From: Candidatus Puniceispirillum sp.
Lineage (GTDB): Bacteria; Pseudomonadota; Alphaproteobacteria; Puniceispirillales; Puniceispirillaceae
Direction: 5' to 3'
DNA: 64,000 nt
Assembly (NCBI GenBank): GCA_028383305.1
Contig: JAOEVD010000008.1
Coordinates: 28,753 to 92,752, forward strand
Below are positions 1 to 10,274 of the stretch, one piece after another (position 1 is the first letter of the stretch; each line of letters opens with the position of its first letter). The notes under the pieces are model-generated. The model was given only the letters and a program-made list of their open reading frames with translations, did not search any database and was not told where the DNA came from. Both the position numbers and the translations under genes were made by a program.

Positions 1-1247
1 TCATCAGTTTCTTTTGACGGTGCGCTGGTCGCATTTGACTGGCCATCATCGGTTTTGGCAATGTCTTGACCATCATTGATTGAGGGTTTCGACGCTGATG
101 ATTTTGCCCCTGATTCAACAACCTTGCCATCAACAACGGTGATTTGCGGAACAGGTTTGCCAATTAGTTTTTCAATAAAGCCAATATATTTGATGTCATC
201 TTTGCTGGCAGCGATGGTAAAGGAACGCCCTGATTTGCCAGCGCGGCCAGTCCGGCCAATGCGATGAACATAATCTTCGGCATGGGTTGGCACATCAAAA
301 TTGAAAACATGGCTGAGACCGGCAATATCAAGCCCGCGTGCAGCCACATCCGAGGCGATCATAAGCGGCACTTCGCCATCTTTGAAGCGTTGTAGAGCTT
401 CAAGGCGCGCTGATTGGGTCATGTCTCCATGAAGCGCAACAGCCGAAAAGCCATGCCGCGTCAGCGATTTGATCAATTCAGCGATATCGCGTTTACGATT
501 GCAGAAAATAACCGCATTTTTGACGGCTTCATGGCGCAGAATATCACGCAATATCTGGCGTTTTTTCCTGGTATCAGTCCAAATCAAATGCTGGGCAACC
601 GTATCGGCTGTTGCCGCAGGTGGAGCCACTTCGATGACCTTTGGATTCATCACAAATTTTGCGCCAAGCTTTTGAATATCATCAGACAATGTTGCTGAGA
701 AAAACAGCGTTTGGCGCATCCGCGGTAATAGGCTAGCGATCCGCTCAACATCGGGGATAAAGCCCATATCAAGCATCCGATCGGCTTCGTCGATTACCAG
801 AATTTTCACGTCATTCAACAGAACTTTGCCGCGTTCGAAATGATCGAGCAACCGACCTGGCGTAGCGATCAGAACATCAACACCCTTGCTGAGCGCTGCA
901 TTCTGTTCGGTAAAGCTGACCCCGCCGATCAATAATGCCATGCTTAATTTATGGTATGAGCTGAATTTTTCGAAAGAATCGGCGACCTGTGCCGCCAATT
1001 CGCGCGTTGGCGCAAGAATAAGCGATCGGGGCAGGCGTGCCTTGGCGCGGCCAGAGGCCAGAATATCAATCATCGGCAAGGTGAATGAGGCAGTTTTGCC
1101 AGTGCCGGTCTGCGCCGAGCCAAGAATATCACGGCCCATCAATACAATGGGGATGGATTTTTCTTGGATGGGTGTTGGGCTGGTATAACCTAGATCGGCT
1201 ACCGCCCGGCTTAGCTCGTCACTGAGGCCGAGATCTGAAAATTTCAA
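1..1247 (-). CDS. DEAD-box ATP-dependent RNA helicase (RhlE-like), C-terminus outside window
   Basis: RNA helicase that uses ATP to unwind short RNA duplexes, probably in ribosome assembly or RNA turnover. The translated minus strand shows the family motifs in order: Q motif (SPTPIQ, about residue 25), Walker A AQTGTGKT (about 45-52), PTREL, TPGRL, DEAD (about 152), SAT, ARGLDI and HRIGRTGRAGKSG. A low-complexity Ser/Asp/Lys tail is under way when the window ends, so the stop is not seen. The start is read as TTG at 1247 with AGGGA eight bases upstream; no ATG lies near the conserved N-terminus. RhlE is the best subfamily guess, since several DEAD-box groups share these motifs. Confidence 0.9.
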   Translation of the reverse strand, partial: MKFSDLGLSDELSRAVADLGYTSPTPIQEKSIPIVLMGRDILGSAQTGTGKTASFTLPMIDILASGRAKARLPRSLILAPTRELAAQVADSFEKFSSYHKLSMALLIGGVSFTEQNAALSKGVDVLIATPGRLLDHFERGKVLLNDVKILVIDEADRMLDMGFIPDVERIASLLPRMRQTLFFSATLSDDIQKLGAKFVMNPKVIEVAPPAATADTVAQHLIWTDTRKKRQILRDILRHEAVKNAVIFCNRKRDIAELIKSLTRHGFSAVALHGDMTQSARLEALQRFKDGEVPLMIASDVAARGLDIAGLSHVFNFDVPTHAEDYVHRIGRTGRAGKSGRSFTIAASKDDIKYIGFIEKLIGKPVPQITVVDGKVVESGAKSSASKPSINDGQDIAKTDDGQSNATSAPSKETD

Positions 1248-1408
1248 GGATAAGTTCCCTATTGATATTGACTGGAAATGTTTTTGCGTCACAAGCGAGC
1301 AATTTAACGTAAATTCCATAAGTTTTTATGGGCTTTCAACGTGGCTGGTGATACAGAGTAAAGCTGCTCAGGTCAATCTTTCATTCTATCATCCTTATCG
1401 AGCCCTTG

Positions 1409-2110
1409 ATGCCGTCATTCACACCAATTTTTATTCCCGGTCTTCTTTGCACCGAATTGCTTTTTGCCAAACAGCGCGCCAGCCTGCCAAATCAGGGTTA
1501 TATCGCTGATACAACGCGCCATGATTCAATTCATAATATGGCGCAGGCAGCACTTGATCTTTGTGATGGCCCCTTAGTGCCGATTGGCCTGTCAATGGGT
1601 GGTTATGTGGCTTTGGAAATGGCACGGCTGGCACCGCAACGGATGGCAGCTATGGCATTGCTTAGCACCAATTGCCGCGATGATAGCGCCGAAAGCCAAC
1701 GCCAACGCCAACAGGCAATCGCTCTTGCCAAACAAAAAGGCTTTCAGGGCGTCACACGCCGTTTGATGCCGCGTCTTTTATCTGAGGCGGCATTGCAAGA
1801 TGAGGCGGTTGTTGCCGATGTTCTGGCCATGGCAGCCGAAATTGGGCGCATTGGCTTTGTCCAGCAGCAAACCGCGATTGTGGGGCGGCGCGCCCAGCAT
1901 GACACGTTGGCTAGCTTTGCCGCGCCGGTTCTTGTTTTATGTGGCAATATGGATGTTTTGACGCCGCCAAATCTGTCGGTTGAAATGGCCGGTCTTGCGC
2001 CGCAGGTCGAATTATGCCTGCTAAATGGCATTGGACATCTGTCATCAATCGAGGCACCCGAGGCCGTCACCAACGCGCTTGAGTCATTATTCGAGCGAGC
2101 TGCCGATTAG
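1409..2110 (+). CDS. alpha/beta-fold hydrolase
   Basis: Small cytosolic hydrolase of about 233 residues. The nucleophile elbow GLSMGG (Ser near residue 62), an acid in GNMDVLTPP (near 183) and a base in GHLSSIE (near 212) make a complete catalytic triad. The family contains esterases, C-C hydrolases and thioesterases, and the substrate cannot be read from sequence. A TTG lies directly before the ATG at 1409; I prefer the ATG. It is a single gene divergent from the helicase and convergent with the next gene. Confidence 0.8.
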   Translation: MPSFTPIFIPGLLCTELLFAKQRASLPNQGYIADTTRHDSIHNMAQAALDLCDGPLVPIGLSMGGYVALEMARLAPQRMAAMALLSTNCRDDSAESQRQRQQAIALAKQKGFQGVTRRLMPRLLSEAALQDEAVVADVLAMAAEIGRIGFVQQQTAIVGRRAQHDTLASFAAPVLVLCGNMDVLTPPNLSVEMAGLAPQVELCLLNGIGHLSSIEAPEAVTNALESLFERAAD

Positions 2111-2113
2111 CGG

Positions 2114-2500
2114 CTAGGCTGGTTTCTGCTTACGAACCGAAATATACAGCGCATAGACCGCGACAAAGCCATAAAGTGTGATTGCGGGAAGCGGGATAAC
2201 CGCGGCCTGTTCGGCCAGGATATTAATCAGTGACAAGGTAATGGCGGCAAATCCGATGCCACAGCCGAATAACACGCGTTTTGTTGTTCGATATGCATCA
2301 TCGCGAACCAAAAAAATCACCAGACCCGCCAGAAAAGACATTGCCGCAAGGCCGCGCCGCATGACCATACCAACATGAATCGCTTCATCGCTGGCACCGG
2401 GGAAAATCTGGATCGTCAGCGGTGTTGCAAAGCCGTAAAACAGTAGCCCTTGCAAAACCAGCCCGCCACCGATTAGTCGAAGTGCTAGTTGTGGACGCAT
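2114..2500 (-). CDS. small integral membrane protein of unknown function
   Basis: A 128-residue protein with about four hydrophobic segments (near residues 7-30, 48-65, 75-95 and 103-120) separated by short charged loops, ending in a basic Arg-Lys-Gln-Lys tail. I recognise no family. It lies just downstream of parE on the same strand with a 24-base gap, so it may be cotranscribed with it. It is convergent with the alpha/beta hydrolase, whose stop is only three bases away. Confidence 0.65.
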   Translation of the reverse strand: MRPQLALRLIGGGLVLQGLLFYGFATPLTIQIFPGASDEAIHVGMVMRRGLAAMSFLAGLVIFLVRDDAYRTTKRVLFGCGIGFAAITLSLINILAEQAAVIPLPAITLYGFVAVYALYISVRKQKPA

Positions 2501-2524
2501 GAAAACCTCGAAATTTGGGGCTTG

Positions 2525-4507
2525 CTACACATCAAGATTGGCCAGTGCATCCTCGGCATGATCGCGAATATAACCAAACCGCAATTCGGCCTTTTTGCCC
2601 ATTAATGTATTGACCAGCTGGTCAGTGTGACGCCGCAAATCGGCACCAACCGAGTCGCGAAGCGGCAATGAAACCTGCAGCAAGCGGCGGCTTGCCGGAT
2701 TCATCGTTGTCTCTTTCAATTGTGATGGTGGCATTTCACCAAGCCCCTTAAAGCGACTGATTTCAACCTTGCCGCGCCCATCAAAGATGTTTTTCATGCT
2801 GGCTTCGCGCTGTTCTTCATCAAGCGCATAGAAGGTTTTGCCACCTTGTGTTAGCCGATAGAGCGGCGGCTGCGCCAGATAAAGCCGTCCAGCCTCAACA
2901 AGCTGGGGCATTTCGCGGTAAAAATAGGTCATTAGCAATGCTGCGATATGCGCGCCATCAACATCGGCATCGGTCATGATGATGATTCGGCCATACCGAA
3001 GATCATCTAGCCGGAAATCTTTTCCCGGTTTGACGCCTAATGCCAAAGACAGGTCCGATAATTCTTGATTGGCACTTAATTTTTCGGTCGATGCGCTTGC
3101 CACATTCAAGATTTTACCCCGAAGCGGCAAAACCGCTTGAATTTTCCGGTCGCGTGCCTGTTTTGCCGATCCGCCAGCAGAATCACCCTCAACCAAGAAT
3201 AATTCGGTTGCTTCATGATCGCTCGACGAACAATCAGCCAATTTGCCCGGAAGGCGCAAACGTCTTGTTGCCGATTTACGCGCAACTTCTTTTTCTTTTT
3301 TGCGGCGCTTGCGGTCATCCGCGCGTTCAATAGCGGCATCCAGCAAAAATGTTGCACGTCCAGCATCGGCCGATAGCCACTGGTCAAACCGGTCACGCAC
3401 TGCCTGCTCAGTTTGGCGGGTTGCATCGGTCGAGACAAGGCGGTCTTTGGTCTGACCCTGAAATTGCGGATCGCGCAAAAACACTGACAACATGATCGCT
3501 CCACCAGCAAGCGCGTCATCAGCGGTGATATCAGTGGCTTTTTTATTGCCAACCAAATCGCCAAAGCTGCGAAGGCCGCGAACGATAGCTTGGCGAAAGC
3601 CAGTTTCATGCGTTCCGCCTGATGGTGTTGGTACCGTGTTGCAATAGCTATGGAAAAAGCCGTCTTCACTCGGGCTGAGCCACGTAATAGCCCATTCAAA
3701 CTTCTGCCCGTCAAGCTCTACCACGTCGGCAAAAGGGGTAGAAATCATCAAGGCTTTGTCAGTGGTCGCATCGGTAAGATAATCGGCAAGGCCGCCCGGA
3801 TAATGCAGGCTGGCCTCGGCCGGAATGGGGTCACCATTGCCAAGCAATGCCGGATCGCACCGCCAACGAATTTCAACACCGGCAAATAGATAGGCCTTGG
3901 ATCGTGCCATCCGATACAGCGTGGCAGGGCGGAATTTCGCGCCAGCACCAAAAATTTCAGTATCGGGCGTAAAGCTAACCGATGTGCCGCGGCGATTAGG
4001 GGCAGCGCCAATTTCAACCAGCGGGCCAAGCGGCTTGCCGCGCGAAAACCGCTGTTGAAACAGGATCTTGTCACGCGCAATTTCAACCATCAAATCACTT
4101 GATAACGCATTCACAACTGACGCACCAACACCATGCAAACCGCCCGAAGTAGCATAGGCCTTGCCCGAAAATTTACCGCCAGCATGAAGCGTTGTCATGA
4201 TGACTTCAACGGCGGATTGATCGGGAAATTTTGGATGTTTGCCTGTTGGCATGCCGCGCCCGTTGTCGCGAATGGTCAATCGGTCGGCAGCTTCAAGCTG
4301 AATATCAATCCGGTTGGCATGGCCAGCAACAGCTTCATCCATCGAATTGTCCAGAATTTCAGCAGCCAGATGATGCAAGGCGCGGTCGTCAGTGCCGCCA
4401 ATATACATTCCCGGACGATGGCGAACCGGCTCTAGCCCTTCTAATACCTCAATATTGGACGCATCATAATCATCAGTTTTTGCAGCATTGCCAAATAGAT
4501 CAGCCAT
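2525..4507 (-). CDS. parE: DNA topoisomerase IV subunit B
   Basis: ATPase subunit of topoisomerase IV, which decatenates daughter chromosomes together with ParC. The N-terminal GHKL ATPase domain shows RPGMYIG, the ATP-binding DNSMDEA, DNGRGMP and GGLHGVGASVVNALS. The TOPRIM region has EGDSAGGSAKQ and DADVDGAH, followed by the C-terminal KGLGEM block. The length of 660 residues and the lack of a long insertion fit ParE better than GyrB. The ATG at 4507 is preceded directly by an in-frame TTG; either could start. parC is not in the window. Confidence 0.93.
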   Translation of the reverse strand: MADLFGNAAKTDDYDASNIEVLEGLEPVRHRPGMYIGGTDDRALHHLAAEILDNSMDEAVAGHANRIDIQLEAADRLTIRDNGRGMPTGKHPKFPDQSAVEVIMTTLHAGGKFSGKAYATSGGLHGVGASVVNALSSDLMVEIARDKILFQQRFSRGKPLGPLVEIGAAPNRRGTSVSFTPDTEIFGAGAKFRPATLYRMARSKAYLFAGVEIRWRCDPALLGNGDPIPAEASLHYPGGLADYLTDATTDKALMISTPFADVVELDGQKFEWAITWLSPSEDGFFHSYCNTVPTPSGGTHETGFRQAIVRGLRSFGDLVGNKKATDITADDALAGGAIMLSVFLRDPQFQGQTKDRLVSTDATRQTEQAVRDRFDQWLSADAGRATFLLDAAIERADDRKRRKKEKEVARKSATRRLRLPGKLADCSSSDHEATELFLVEGDSAGGSAKQARDRKIQAVLPLRGKILNVASASTEKLSANQELSDLSLALGVKPGKDFRLDDLRYGRIIIMTDADVDGAHIAALLMTYFYREMPQLVEAGRLYLAQPPLYRLTQGGKTFYALDEEQREASMKNIFDGRGKVEISRFKGLGEMPPSQLKETTMNPASRRLLQVSLPLRDSVGADLRRHTDQLVNTLMGKKAELRFGYIRDHAEDALANLDV

Positions 4508-4721
4508 CAATCACTCATCGGGTTTAAAGGCGGTCGCCAGCGGAATGCGGCGTTGCGTCACTATATCGGCCTTGGATAGCGTCTGTCTACCGTATCTAGC
4601 AATGATCTGTTGTGCAAACGCCGATATATTGTGATTGACTGGCAAAATACCCAAAAATGCCCCAAAAACAGCGGGTACCAGAAATGGCTGATACCAGAAA
4701 CGGCAGATTTGAGACGGGAAA

Positions 4722-4752
4722 GAAAAAGGCGGGAACCAGCCCCGCCTTTTCA
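4722..4752 (-). terminator. intrinsic terminator of glnB-glnA
   Basis: Read on the minus strand, GGCGGG and CCCGCC form a six-base-pair GC stem with a seven-base loop, followed by TTTTT. It begins about 20 bases after the glnA stop. The plus side also has TTTT, so it could work in both directions, although no plus-strand gene ends here. Confidence 0.75.
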
Positions 4753-4771
4753 GATTATCTTTTGCGATCGA

Positions 4772-6181
4772 TTAATATGAATAATACATATCAAATTCGA
4801 CAGGTGCAGGTGTGTGCTCCAGGCGGATCACATCTTGCATTTTTAGCTCGATAAAGGCGTCGATCTGATCGTCAGTGAACACATCGCCCTGAGTCAGATA
4901 GGCGCGGTCTTCGTTCAATGCCTCAAGTGCCTCGCGAAGTGATCCACAAACAGTTGGGATTTGTGACAGTTCTTCAGGTGGCAGATCATAAAGATCCTTA
5001 TCCATCGCATCACCCGGGTGAATCTTGTTGCGAATACCGTCAACACCGGCCATCAGCATTGCCGAGAATGACAGATATGGGTTTGCTGTTGCATCTGGGA
5101 AACGCACTTCAACGCGCTTTCCAGCGGGCGAATTCACATGCGGAATACGACACGATGCTGACCGGTTGCGTGATGAGTAAGCCAAGAGAACAGGGGCTTC
5201 ATAACCCGGGATCAACCGCTTGTAGCTGTTGGTTGACGGGTTGGTGAAAGCGTTCAGTGACTTGGCATGTTTGATGATGCCGCCAATGTAGTAAAGCGCA
5301 GTTTCAGACAGATCAGCATATTGGTTGCCAGCGAAAAGTGGCTTGCCATCTGACCAAAGCGACTGGTGAACATGCATACCTGATCCGTTATCACCGGAAA
5401 TTGGCTTTGGCATGAAAGTCGCGGTTACGCCATAAGCATGGGCAACCTGATGAACGCAATATTTATACAGCTGCATATTGTCAGCAGTTTCCAGCAAAGT
5501 GCCGAATTTGATGCCAAGCTCATGCTGCGATGGGGCAACTTCATGGTGATGTTTTTCAACAGCAACGCCCATATCAGCCATAACCGATACCATTTCAGAC
5601 CGGATATCCTGCCCTGAATCGACTGGTGGCACTGGGAAATAGCCACCTTTGACACCTGGACGGTGACCAAGGTTGCCTTCGCCATATTTACGGGCGCTGT
5701 TGTAAGGACCTTCGACACTATCGACCGAATACATGCCGCGGTTCATTGATACATCAATTTTAACATCTTCAAAAATGAAGAACTCGGCTTCGGGGCCGAA
5801 AAAGGCAGTATCAGCAATGCCCAAAGTTTCGATATGAGCCAGCGCTGCCTTGGCGGTGCCGCGCGGGTCGCGATCATAGGCTTCGCCGCTTGATGGCTCG
5901 AGAACGTCGCAGAACAATGCCAATGTTGGCTGGGCAAAGAACGGGTCGATGTAAGCACGATACAGATCAGGCATCAATGTCATGTCTGAGTCATTGATGG
6001 CTTTCCAACCAGCAATTGACGAGCCGTCAAACATAAAGCCTTCGTTCAGCGCATCTTCATCAATCGTGTCGATGTGCTGGGTTACATGCTGCATTTTACC
6101 AAGCGTATCGGTGAAACGCAGATCGACATAAGTGATGTCGTGTTCTTTGATCATTTCCATGATTTTTGTTGCGTCAGACAT
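4772..6181 (-). CDS. glnA: glutamine synthetase type I
   Basis: Makes glutamine from glutamate, ammonia and ATP; the main ammonia assimilation enzyme. The 469 residues match the family length. Visible motifs are FDGSSIAGW near the N-terminus, the metal-site block with GPEAEFF, the ATP-binding [16 protein letters not shown], and the adenylylation loop [10 protein letters not shown] with Tyr near residue 398, so activity is probably controlled by GlnE adenylylation. I start at the ATG at 6181, which has GGAAGG upstream and gives the standard MSDATKIM N-terminus; a longer frame exists but is unsupported. It follows glnB by 85 bases on the same strand. Confidence 0.95.
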   Translation of the reverse strand: MSDATKIMEMIKEHDITYVDLRFTDTLGKMQHVTQHIDTIDEDALNEGFMFDGSSIAGWKAINDSDMTLMPDLYRAYIDPFFAQPTLALFCDVLEPSSGEAYDRDPRGTAKAALAHIETLGIADTAFFGPEAEFFIFEDVKIDVSMNRGMYSVDSVEGPYNSARKYGEGNLGHRPGVKGGYFPVPPVDSGQDIRSEMVSVMADMGVAVEKHHHEVAPSQHELGIKFGTLLETADNMQLYKYCVHQVAHAYGVTATFMPKPISGDNGSGMHVHQSLWSDGKPLFAGNQYADLSETALYYIGGIIKHAKSLNAFTNPSTNSYKRLIPGYEAPVLLAYSSRNRSASCRIPHVNSPAGKRVEVRFPDATANPYLSFSAMLMAGVDGIRNKIHPGDAMDKDLYDLPPEELSQIPTVCGSLREALEALNEDRAYLTQGDVFTDDQIDAFIELKMQDVIRLEHTPAPVEFDMYYSY

Positions 6182-6266
6182 TTTAGGGATCCTTCCGTTA
6201 TCTGCCATTTAAAACTTAATCGTTTAAAACTGTTTAGTCCGGGCTCGGCATGGTCGAGACCAGTGC

Positions 6267-7018
<752 letters not shown>

Positions 7019-7609
7019 ATGACAACACATGCTATCAGCCGGTTTCCGGTTCCGGATCTTGCGGCTTTGCCAGCCGATCTGCAAAAGCTATTTCAGGATG
7101 TTTCGGAAAAGGCGGGCTTTGTGCCAAATGTGTTTTGGGCATTGGCGCACCGACCTGATGAATTGCGCGCTTTTTGGGCATATCATGAGGCATTGATGCG
7201 GCACGATTCTGGCCTCAGTAAGGGCGAGCGCGAAATGATTGTTGTTGCCACCTCGGCAGAAAATAACTGTCTTTACTGCGTTGTGGCGCATGGTGCCATT
7301 TTGCGGATCTATGAAAAATCGGCAACCATCGCTGATGCCATCGCGACCAATTACAAAAAGGCCGATATTACCGACCGGCAAAAGGCGATGCTGGATTTTG
7401 CTATCAAAACCTGCAACCGGTCACAAGATATCGGTGGCGATGATTTTACCATTCTTCACCAGCATGGTTTTAGCGATGATGATATCTGGGACATTGCCGC
7501 CATTACCGGCCTGTTTGCGCTGTCGAACCGAATGGCAAGTCTGACTTCGATGCGTCCAAACGCTGAATTTTACGCTCTTGGCCGTGATTTTCCGGTTGCC
7601 GGATCATGA
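7019..7609 (+). CDS. AhpD-like / carboxymuconolactone decarboxylase-family peroxidase-related protein
   Basis: A 196-residue protein with the AhpD core: ERE followed by NNCLYCVVAHG, giving the redox pair Cys84 and Cys87 with His91, as in alkylhydroperoxidase D-type proteins. It probably reduces peroxides or acts as a thiol-redox partner; the physiological donor is unknown. The ATG at 7019 has GAGGA upstream; a longer reading from 6965 lacks a ribosome site. It overlaps the downstream thioesterase gene by four bases (ATGA), so the two are translationally coupled. Confidence 0.82.
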   Translation: MTTHAISRFPVPDLAALPADLQKLFQDVSEKAGFVPNVFWALAHRPDELRAFWAYHEALMRHDSGLSKGEREMIVVATSAENNCLYCVVAHGAILRIYEKSATIADAIATNYKKADITDRQKAMLDFAIKTCNRSQDIGGDDFTILHQHGFSDDDIWDIAAITGLFALSNRMASLTSMRPNAEFYALGRDFPVAGS

Positions 7610-8040
7610 TCAAGGCGCATACAGATCAGCGGATCAACGAATTGAACCAGGCGGGTGGGTTTAATCATCATAATGGTGTCATGATTCTTGACTGGCAGGA
7701 CGGTCTGGCGTCGCTTCAGGTTGATTTAACGCATGATCATTTAAACCCGCTTGGGCTTGTTCATGGTGGGCTGTATGCCAGTATGCTTGATGTGGCATTG
7801 GCAATGTCCGGCAGCTACCGGCCTGCACCTGAGGGGCTGTATCCCGGGCTGACCTTGTCTTTGACAGCGCAATATATCGCACCACTGCGGCTAGAAGATG
7901 GTTTTGCCCTTGCTAAGGCGCGGCGGACAGGCGGCGGTAAGTCAGTGTTTTTTGCCGAAGGCGAGGTTCTGGCTCCCGATGGCAGGGTGATCACATCGGC
8001 AAGCGGCGTGTTCAAGCCCGGCCGGCCGTTAAAAGGCTAG
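7606..8040 (+). CDS. PaaI-family hotdog thioesterase
   Basis: A 144-residue single hotdog-fold protein. The PaaI/YbgC-type active-site segment HGGLYASMLDVA (His53, Gly54, Gly55, Asp62) is intact, followed by the strand-rich C-terminal half. These enzymes hydrolyse acyl- or aryl-CoA thioesters; the acyl group is not predictable here. Its ATGA overlap with the AhpD-like gene suggests one transcript. Confidence 0.8.
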   Translation: MIKAHTDQRINELNQAGGFNHHNGVMILDWQDGLASLQVDLTHDHLNPLGLVHGGLYASMLDVALAMSGSYRPAPEGLYPGLTLSLTAQYIAPLRLEDGFALAKARRTGGGKSVFFAEGEVLAPDGRVITSASGVFKPGRPLKG

Positions 8041-8212
8041 GTTATCAGGGCGCGATTAAGCCGCATTCGCAAAAGCGACACCGGCCTTTTATTTGCATGG
8101 GAAAAAGACCTGTAAAAGCCCCTTGCATGCTGGCAAGGCTTGGATTATGTTCGCGTCCAGTTTCGAGCTGGGTAATCCTTGATTTTCGGGAAAGGCTGGG
8201 CGCGTTGCTGAT

Positions 8213-8290
8213 GGCGGGTGTAGCTCAGTTGGTTAGAGCGCCAGTTTGTGGCACTGGAGGTCGCCGGTTCAAAACCGGTCACTCGCCCCA
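8213..8290 (+). tRNA. tRNA-His (GTG)
   Basis: Complete cloverleaf. The acceptor GGCGGGTG pairs with CACTCGCC, including the extra 5' G typical of tRNA-His. The anticodon loop TTGTGGC sits between CCAGT and ACTGG, the T arm is GCCGGTTCAAAACCGG-like, and the CCA is encoded. Confidence 0.95.
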
Positions 8291-8382
8291 TTTCTCCTGA
8301 CAATTGATGGGGAAAACCGGCGTCTTTGACCGCGCTGTCAAAGCGGATGAAAGACGTTGGTAAAAGAAGCAGATGACGACGT

Positions 8383-8467
8383 GCGGGCGTGGCGGAATTG
8401 GTAGACGCGCTGGTTTTAGGTACCAGTGGCGAAAGTCGTGGGGGTTCGAGTCCCTCCGCCCGCACCA
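8383..8467 (+). tRNA. tRNA-Leu (TAG)
   Basis: An 85-base class II tRNA with a long variable arm. The acceptor GCGGGCG pairs with CGCCCGC, the anticodon loop is TTTAGGT between CTGGT and ACCAG, and the CCA is encoded. It lies about 90 bases after tRNA-His and is probably cotranscribed with it. Confidence 0.95.
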
Positions 8468-8701
8468 TCTGACTGCAAGGATTTTAGCCGCATTTGCGGC
8501 ATAAGTTCAAGGCGACAGGCTAAATGCCCATCGGGTAATGCTGTCTGTCCCAGCGTTTAGGTAAGGCCGGTACGGGCAACCAATAGTTTGGCTCAGATCG
8601 TTTAAGATCTAACCGGTCTGGAAAAACCCGATATGGCTGTGCCGCCATATCACAAATCGGCCGGACGACCGGTCATGGCAAGATAAAGGATAAATGGTTC
8701 G
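8468..8701. other. intergenic region between tRNA-Leu and tig
   Basis: No gene seen. The tig promoter and any tRNA terminator should lie here, but I cannot pick out a convincing one. AAAGGATAA just upstream supplies the tig ribosome site. Confidence 0.4.
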
Positions 8702-10171
8702 ATGAATGTGTCTGAGACCAAATCAGAAGGCTTGTTGCGTGAATATCAAATCGTAATCACCGCAGCCGAGATTGACGCCGAAGTTTCCAAAAAGCTGGAA
8801 GAAATCGCGATAACTTTAAAAATGCCTGGCTTTCGCCCGGGTAAAGTGCCGATGTCGGTTGTGAAATCACGCTTTAGCGATCAGGTTCGCGGCGATGCGA
8901 TCAAGGCAGCACTTGATGAAGGCGCTCGCCAAGCAATCGAAGGCAATGATCTTCGTCTTGCAAGCCAGCCACAAGTCGATATCAAATCTTATGAAGATGG
9001 CAAAGACCTCGAAGCATCGCTTGCATGTGAAGTCATGCCAGCAATCACTATTCCTGATCTTGGCAAAGTTAGTGTTGATCGTCCAAAAATTGACAGCGAT
9101 CCAAAAGAAGTTGAAGAAACTTTGGCGCGCATTGCCGATGAAAACCGCCCAACAGCCCCAATTGCTAAGGCACGCGCCGCGAAATTAGGTGATGTTGCGA
9201 TGATCGATTTCATTGGTCGTATCGATGGCGAGGATTTTGAAGGTGGTACAGCCGAAGGCCATTCGCTTGAACTTGGCTCAAACAGCTTTATCCCGGGTTT
9301 TGAAGACGGTATTGTTGGTGCAAAGCCGGGGACAACAATCGATGTGCCAGTGACCTTCCCAGAAGATTATCAAGCTGCCCATTTGGCTGGTAAATTGGCT
9401 GTTTTCGAAGTGAAGCTAAATGAGCTTCATGAAAAGGCTGATGCCAGCATTGATGATGAATTGGCTACACGCCTTGGATTTGAAAATCTTGACGGTTTGA
9501 AAGCCGCAGTCGCCGAGCAGATCAATGGTCAGCATCAAACAGCCTTGCGTCAACTGACCAAGAAAAACGTCCTTGATGCGCTTGCTGAAGGCGATGCTTT
9601 TGACGTACCGCCATCATTGTTCAAACAGGAATATGAATCAGTGGCCCGGGCGATGAACCCAAAAGCGGCTGAGCATGACCAAGATCACGACCATGACCAT
9701 GACCATGACCATGACCATGACCATCCTGCTGTCGATGAAGGCATGGATGATGATGCCAAAGCTGAAGCTGAACTGGTTGCCACACGCCGCGTGCGGCTTG
9801 GCCTCCTGGTCACTGAAATTGGCCGTGAAAACAATATTGAAGTCACCGAAGAAGATTCCCGCCGTGCAGTATTTGAGGAAGCACGCCGTCATCCGGGTCA
9901 AGAACAGATGGTGCTGGAATATTTCCAGAAAAACCCGCAAGCGATGCAACAGATTGCCGGCCCGATCTTCGAAGATAAGGTCATTGATTTCATTCTTGAA
10001 ATGGCCAAGGTAACTGATGTCACAATCGACACGGATACGCTCTACGACGCACCAGCAGAGTCAGCACCAGCCAAGAAAGCCGCGGCGAAAAAGCCAGCTG
10101 CTAAGAAAGCTGCGGCGAAAAAGCCATCTGCCAAGAAAGCTGCGGCGAAAAAGCCAGCTGCCAAGAAATAA
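8702..10171 (+). CDS. tig: trigger factor (ribosome-associated chaperone, peptidyl-prolyl isomerase)
   Basis: Binds ribosomes at the tunnel exit and shields nascent chains. The ribosome-binding signature region (GFRPGKVPMSVV, near residue 44) is followed by an FKBP-type PPIase domain (GDVAMIDFIGRIDGEDFEGG onwards) and the C-terminal arm domain. At 489 residues it is longer than usual. The extra length comes from a His-Asp run near residue 330, encoded by six GACCAT repeats, and a Lys/Ala/Pro tail made of three 30-base repeats, resembling a histone H1 tail. The start at 8702 is the only good one, since an ATG at 8693 runs into a stop at once. It heads the classic tig-clpP-clpX-lon block. Confidence 0.95.
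   Translation: MNVSETKSEGLLREYQIVITAAEIDAEVSKKLEEIAITLKMPGFRPGKVPMSVVKSRFSDQVRGDAIKAALDEGARQAIEGNDLRLASQPQVDIKSYEDGKDLEASLACEVMPAITIPDLGKVSVDRPKIDSDPKEVEETLARIADENRPTAPIAKARAAKLGDVAMIDFIGRIDGEDFEGGTAEGHSLELGSNSFIPGFEDGIVGAKPGTTIDVPVTFPEDYQAAHLAGKLAVFEVKLNELHEKADASIDDELATRLGFENLDGLKAAVAEQINGQHQTALRQLTKKNVLDALAEGDAFDVPPSLFKQEYESVARAMNPKAAEHDQDHDHDHDHDHDHDHPAVDEGMDDDAKAEAELVATRRVRLGLLVTEIGRENNIEVTEEDSRRAVFEEARRHPGQEQMVLEYFQKNPQAMQQIAGPIFEDKVIDFILEMAKVTDVTIDTDTLYDAPAESAPAKKAAAKKPAAKKAAAKKPSAKKAAAKKPAAKK
9689..9724 (+). repeat. GACCAT hexanucleotide microsatellite inside tig
   Basis: Six perfect tandem copies of GACCAT encode alternating Asp-His. The unit is in frame, so changes in copy number would lengthen or shorten the run without breaking the protein. 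Confidence 0.95.
10073..10168 (+). repeat. 30-base coding repeats in the tig tail
   Basis: Three consecutive 30-base units (from 10073, 10103 and 10133), differing at a few silent or conservative positions, plus a partial fourth. Each encodes a Lys-Lys-Ala-Ala-Ala-Lys-Lys-Pro-like decapeptide, forming the basic C-terminal tail. Confidence 0.93.
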
Positions 10172-10244
10172 ACAGCCAAACCGGCTGATAAATAGGCGAA
10201 ATGCGCGGGCATCCATATCCAGCCTGCCTTTTGCCGGAAATATA

Positions 10245-10274
10245 AGGGCTGCCAGATTTGGCGGCCCTTTTTGG
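10245..10274 (+). terminator. intrinsic terminator after tig
   Basis: AGGGCTGCC and GGCGGCCCT form a nine-base-pair stem with one G-T pair and a six-base loop, followed at once by TTTT. It lies about 75 bases after the tig stop and separates tig from clpP. Confidence 0.8.
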
